The position numbers and the translations under genes are program-made. The notes beneath the pieces were generated by a model, which did no database searches, had not been told where the DNA came from, and saw only the letters and a list, made by a program, of their open reading frames with translations. Shown in pieces: positions 4,626 to 5,238 of a stretch of DNA of 5,238 nucleotides; the stretch's first letter is position 1; each line of letters starts with the position of its first letter. The stretch comes from an uncultured Butyricicoccus sp. (GTDB lineage: Bacteria; Bacillota; Clostridia; Oscillospirales; Butyricicoccaceae). The stretch covers positions 1-5,238 of the forward strand of contig UQVU01000126.1 in NCBI GenBank assembly GCA_900544475.1. The letters are read 5' to 3'.

Positions 4626-5237
4626 TCACCCCAGTTCGTGCAACAGCTCCAGTGCCTGCTGCGCCCACTGCATATCAATGCGTGCAAACTCGCCGCCCGA
4701 GGTGTAGAGATACGCCTCTACGTCCTCGTGCAGCTTCTGGTAGGCCGCGCCCGGCATGGCGGCGTACTGCTCCGCGCCGTCCGAGAGGACCGCGACAAAG
4801 CGGAAGTCGCCCGTGCGCTCGTCCAGCTCGTGGAACAGCAGCTCCACAACGTCGAGGTCGCGGTTGAGCTGCGAGAACAGCAGCAGCTTCATGATCTCGA
4901 TGGTCCGGTCGTCCAGTCCGCGTTCCAGAATGCTGATCTTCTCGCGGAAGCCGTTTAAGCTGTCCACGATGCGCAGCTTGTAGCCGGCGAGCGGGTCGAA
5001 CTCCGCACGCGGCGGGTTGTCCTCCTCCGGCCACAGCCAGACCATGAACTGGTTCGACATGTCATGATACAGACAGGGGTGGACCGCTATCGCGGTTTCC
5101 CCGCAGTTTGGGCATTCGATACGGAAGCAGGAAAGATCCTGCACCTTCGCCCGCAGCTCGGGATTTCGGTCGATATTGATATGGTCGATAACCTTAAAGT
5201 CGTTTTCGGCCTGACAATGCGGACAGGTGATCATCAT
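4626..5237 (-). CDS. CpXC-domain protein, function unknown
   Basis: The protein has 203 aa. Two CPxC pairs, CPHC (5-8) and CPNC (42-45), form a likely zinc ribbon that defines the CpXC family, common in gut Firmicutes. The conserved family stretch around RIVDSLNGFREKISILERGLDDRTIE is visible at about 89-114. No signal peptide or membrane segment is seen, so it is probably cytosolic. The function of the family is not established; metal binding or a redox/nucleic-acid contact is only inferred from the cysteines. The first ATG (5237) is immediately followed by a second (5234), and only one base remains before the window edge, so no ribosome site can be seen and the start is provisional. It converges on the exporter gene with 59 bp between stop codons. 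Confidence 0.85.
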   Translation of the reverse strand: MMITCPHCQAENDFKVIDHINIDRNPELRAKVQDLSCFRIECPNCGETAIAVHPCLYHDMSNQFMVWLWPEEDNPPRAEFDPLAGYKLRIVDSLNGFREKISILERGLDDRTIEIMKLLLFSQLNRDLDVVELLFHELDERTGDFRFVAVLSDGAEQYAAMPGAAYQKLHEDVEAYLYTSGGEFARIDMQWAQQALELLHELG

Positions 5238-5238
5238 G

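Noticed and set aside
3909..4958. Plus-strand frame of 349 codons overlapping the exporter and CpXC genes
   Set aside because: It is out of frame with the exporter, runs antisense into the CpXC gene and is Arg-rich shadow sequence.

Overview
The window looks like GC-rich chromosomal DNA from a gut-type member of the Clostridia, most plausibly in or near the Oscillospirales. This is inferred from the gene families (CpXC protein, 10-TM ArsP_2-type exporter, NAGPA-type phosphodiester glycosidase), a tRNA with an encoded CCA end, consensus sigma-A promoters and strong GC bias. The genus cannot be named from the sequence alone.

Layout, left to right. Positions 1-357 are a tandem array of a 140-bp unit: two full copies and a partial third, with no visible mismatch. 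It ends inside the 3' end of a minus-strand tRNA-Ser(CGA) gene (338-428). Each unit holds a copy of the tRNA 3' end with its CCA, a copy of the tRNA terminator, an inverted copy of the tRNA T-arm/acceptor sequence, and a strongly self-complementary core. A textbook promoter (459-487) drives the tRNA leftward into the array. Next come two minus-strand genes: a membrane-anchored or secreted phosphodiester glycosidase (564-1751) and, upstream of it, a RhlE-like DEAD-box RNA helicase (1857-3590). A 133-bp divergent intergenic region (3591-3723) follows, with a good promoter for the plus-strand exporter gene (3724-4566) and a terminator-like hairpin in the helicase leader. The exporter gene ends in a terminator and faces a convergent CpXC-domain protein gene (4626-5237) whose start lies at the window edge.

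The protein-coding genes are ordinary housekeeping or accessory genes with no obvious shared pathway. The unusual part is the tRNA-Ser-linked array. It resembles in layout the E. coli tyrT locus, where 178-bp repeats carrying the last 19 bp of tRNA-Tyr follow the tRNA gene and yield rtT RNA. Here it is a different tRNA, a different unit, and has added inverted tRNA copies that can form mutually exclusive hairpins. The window opens inside the array, so its true length is unknown.
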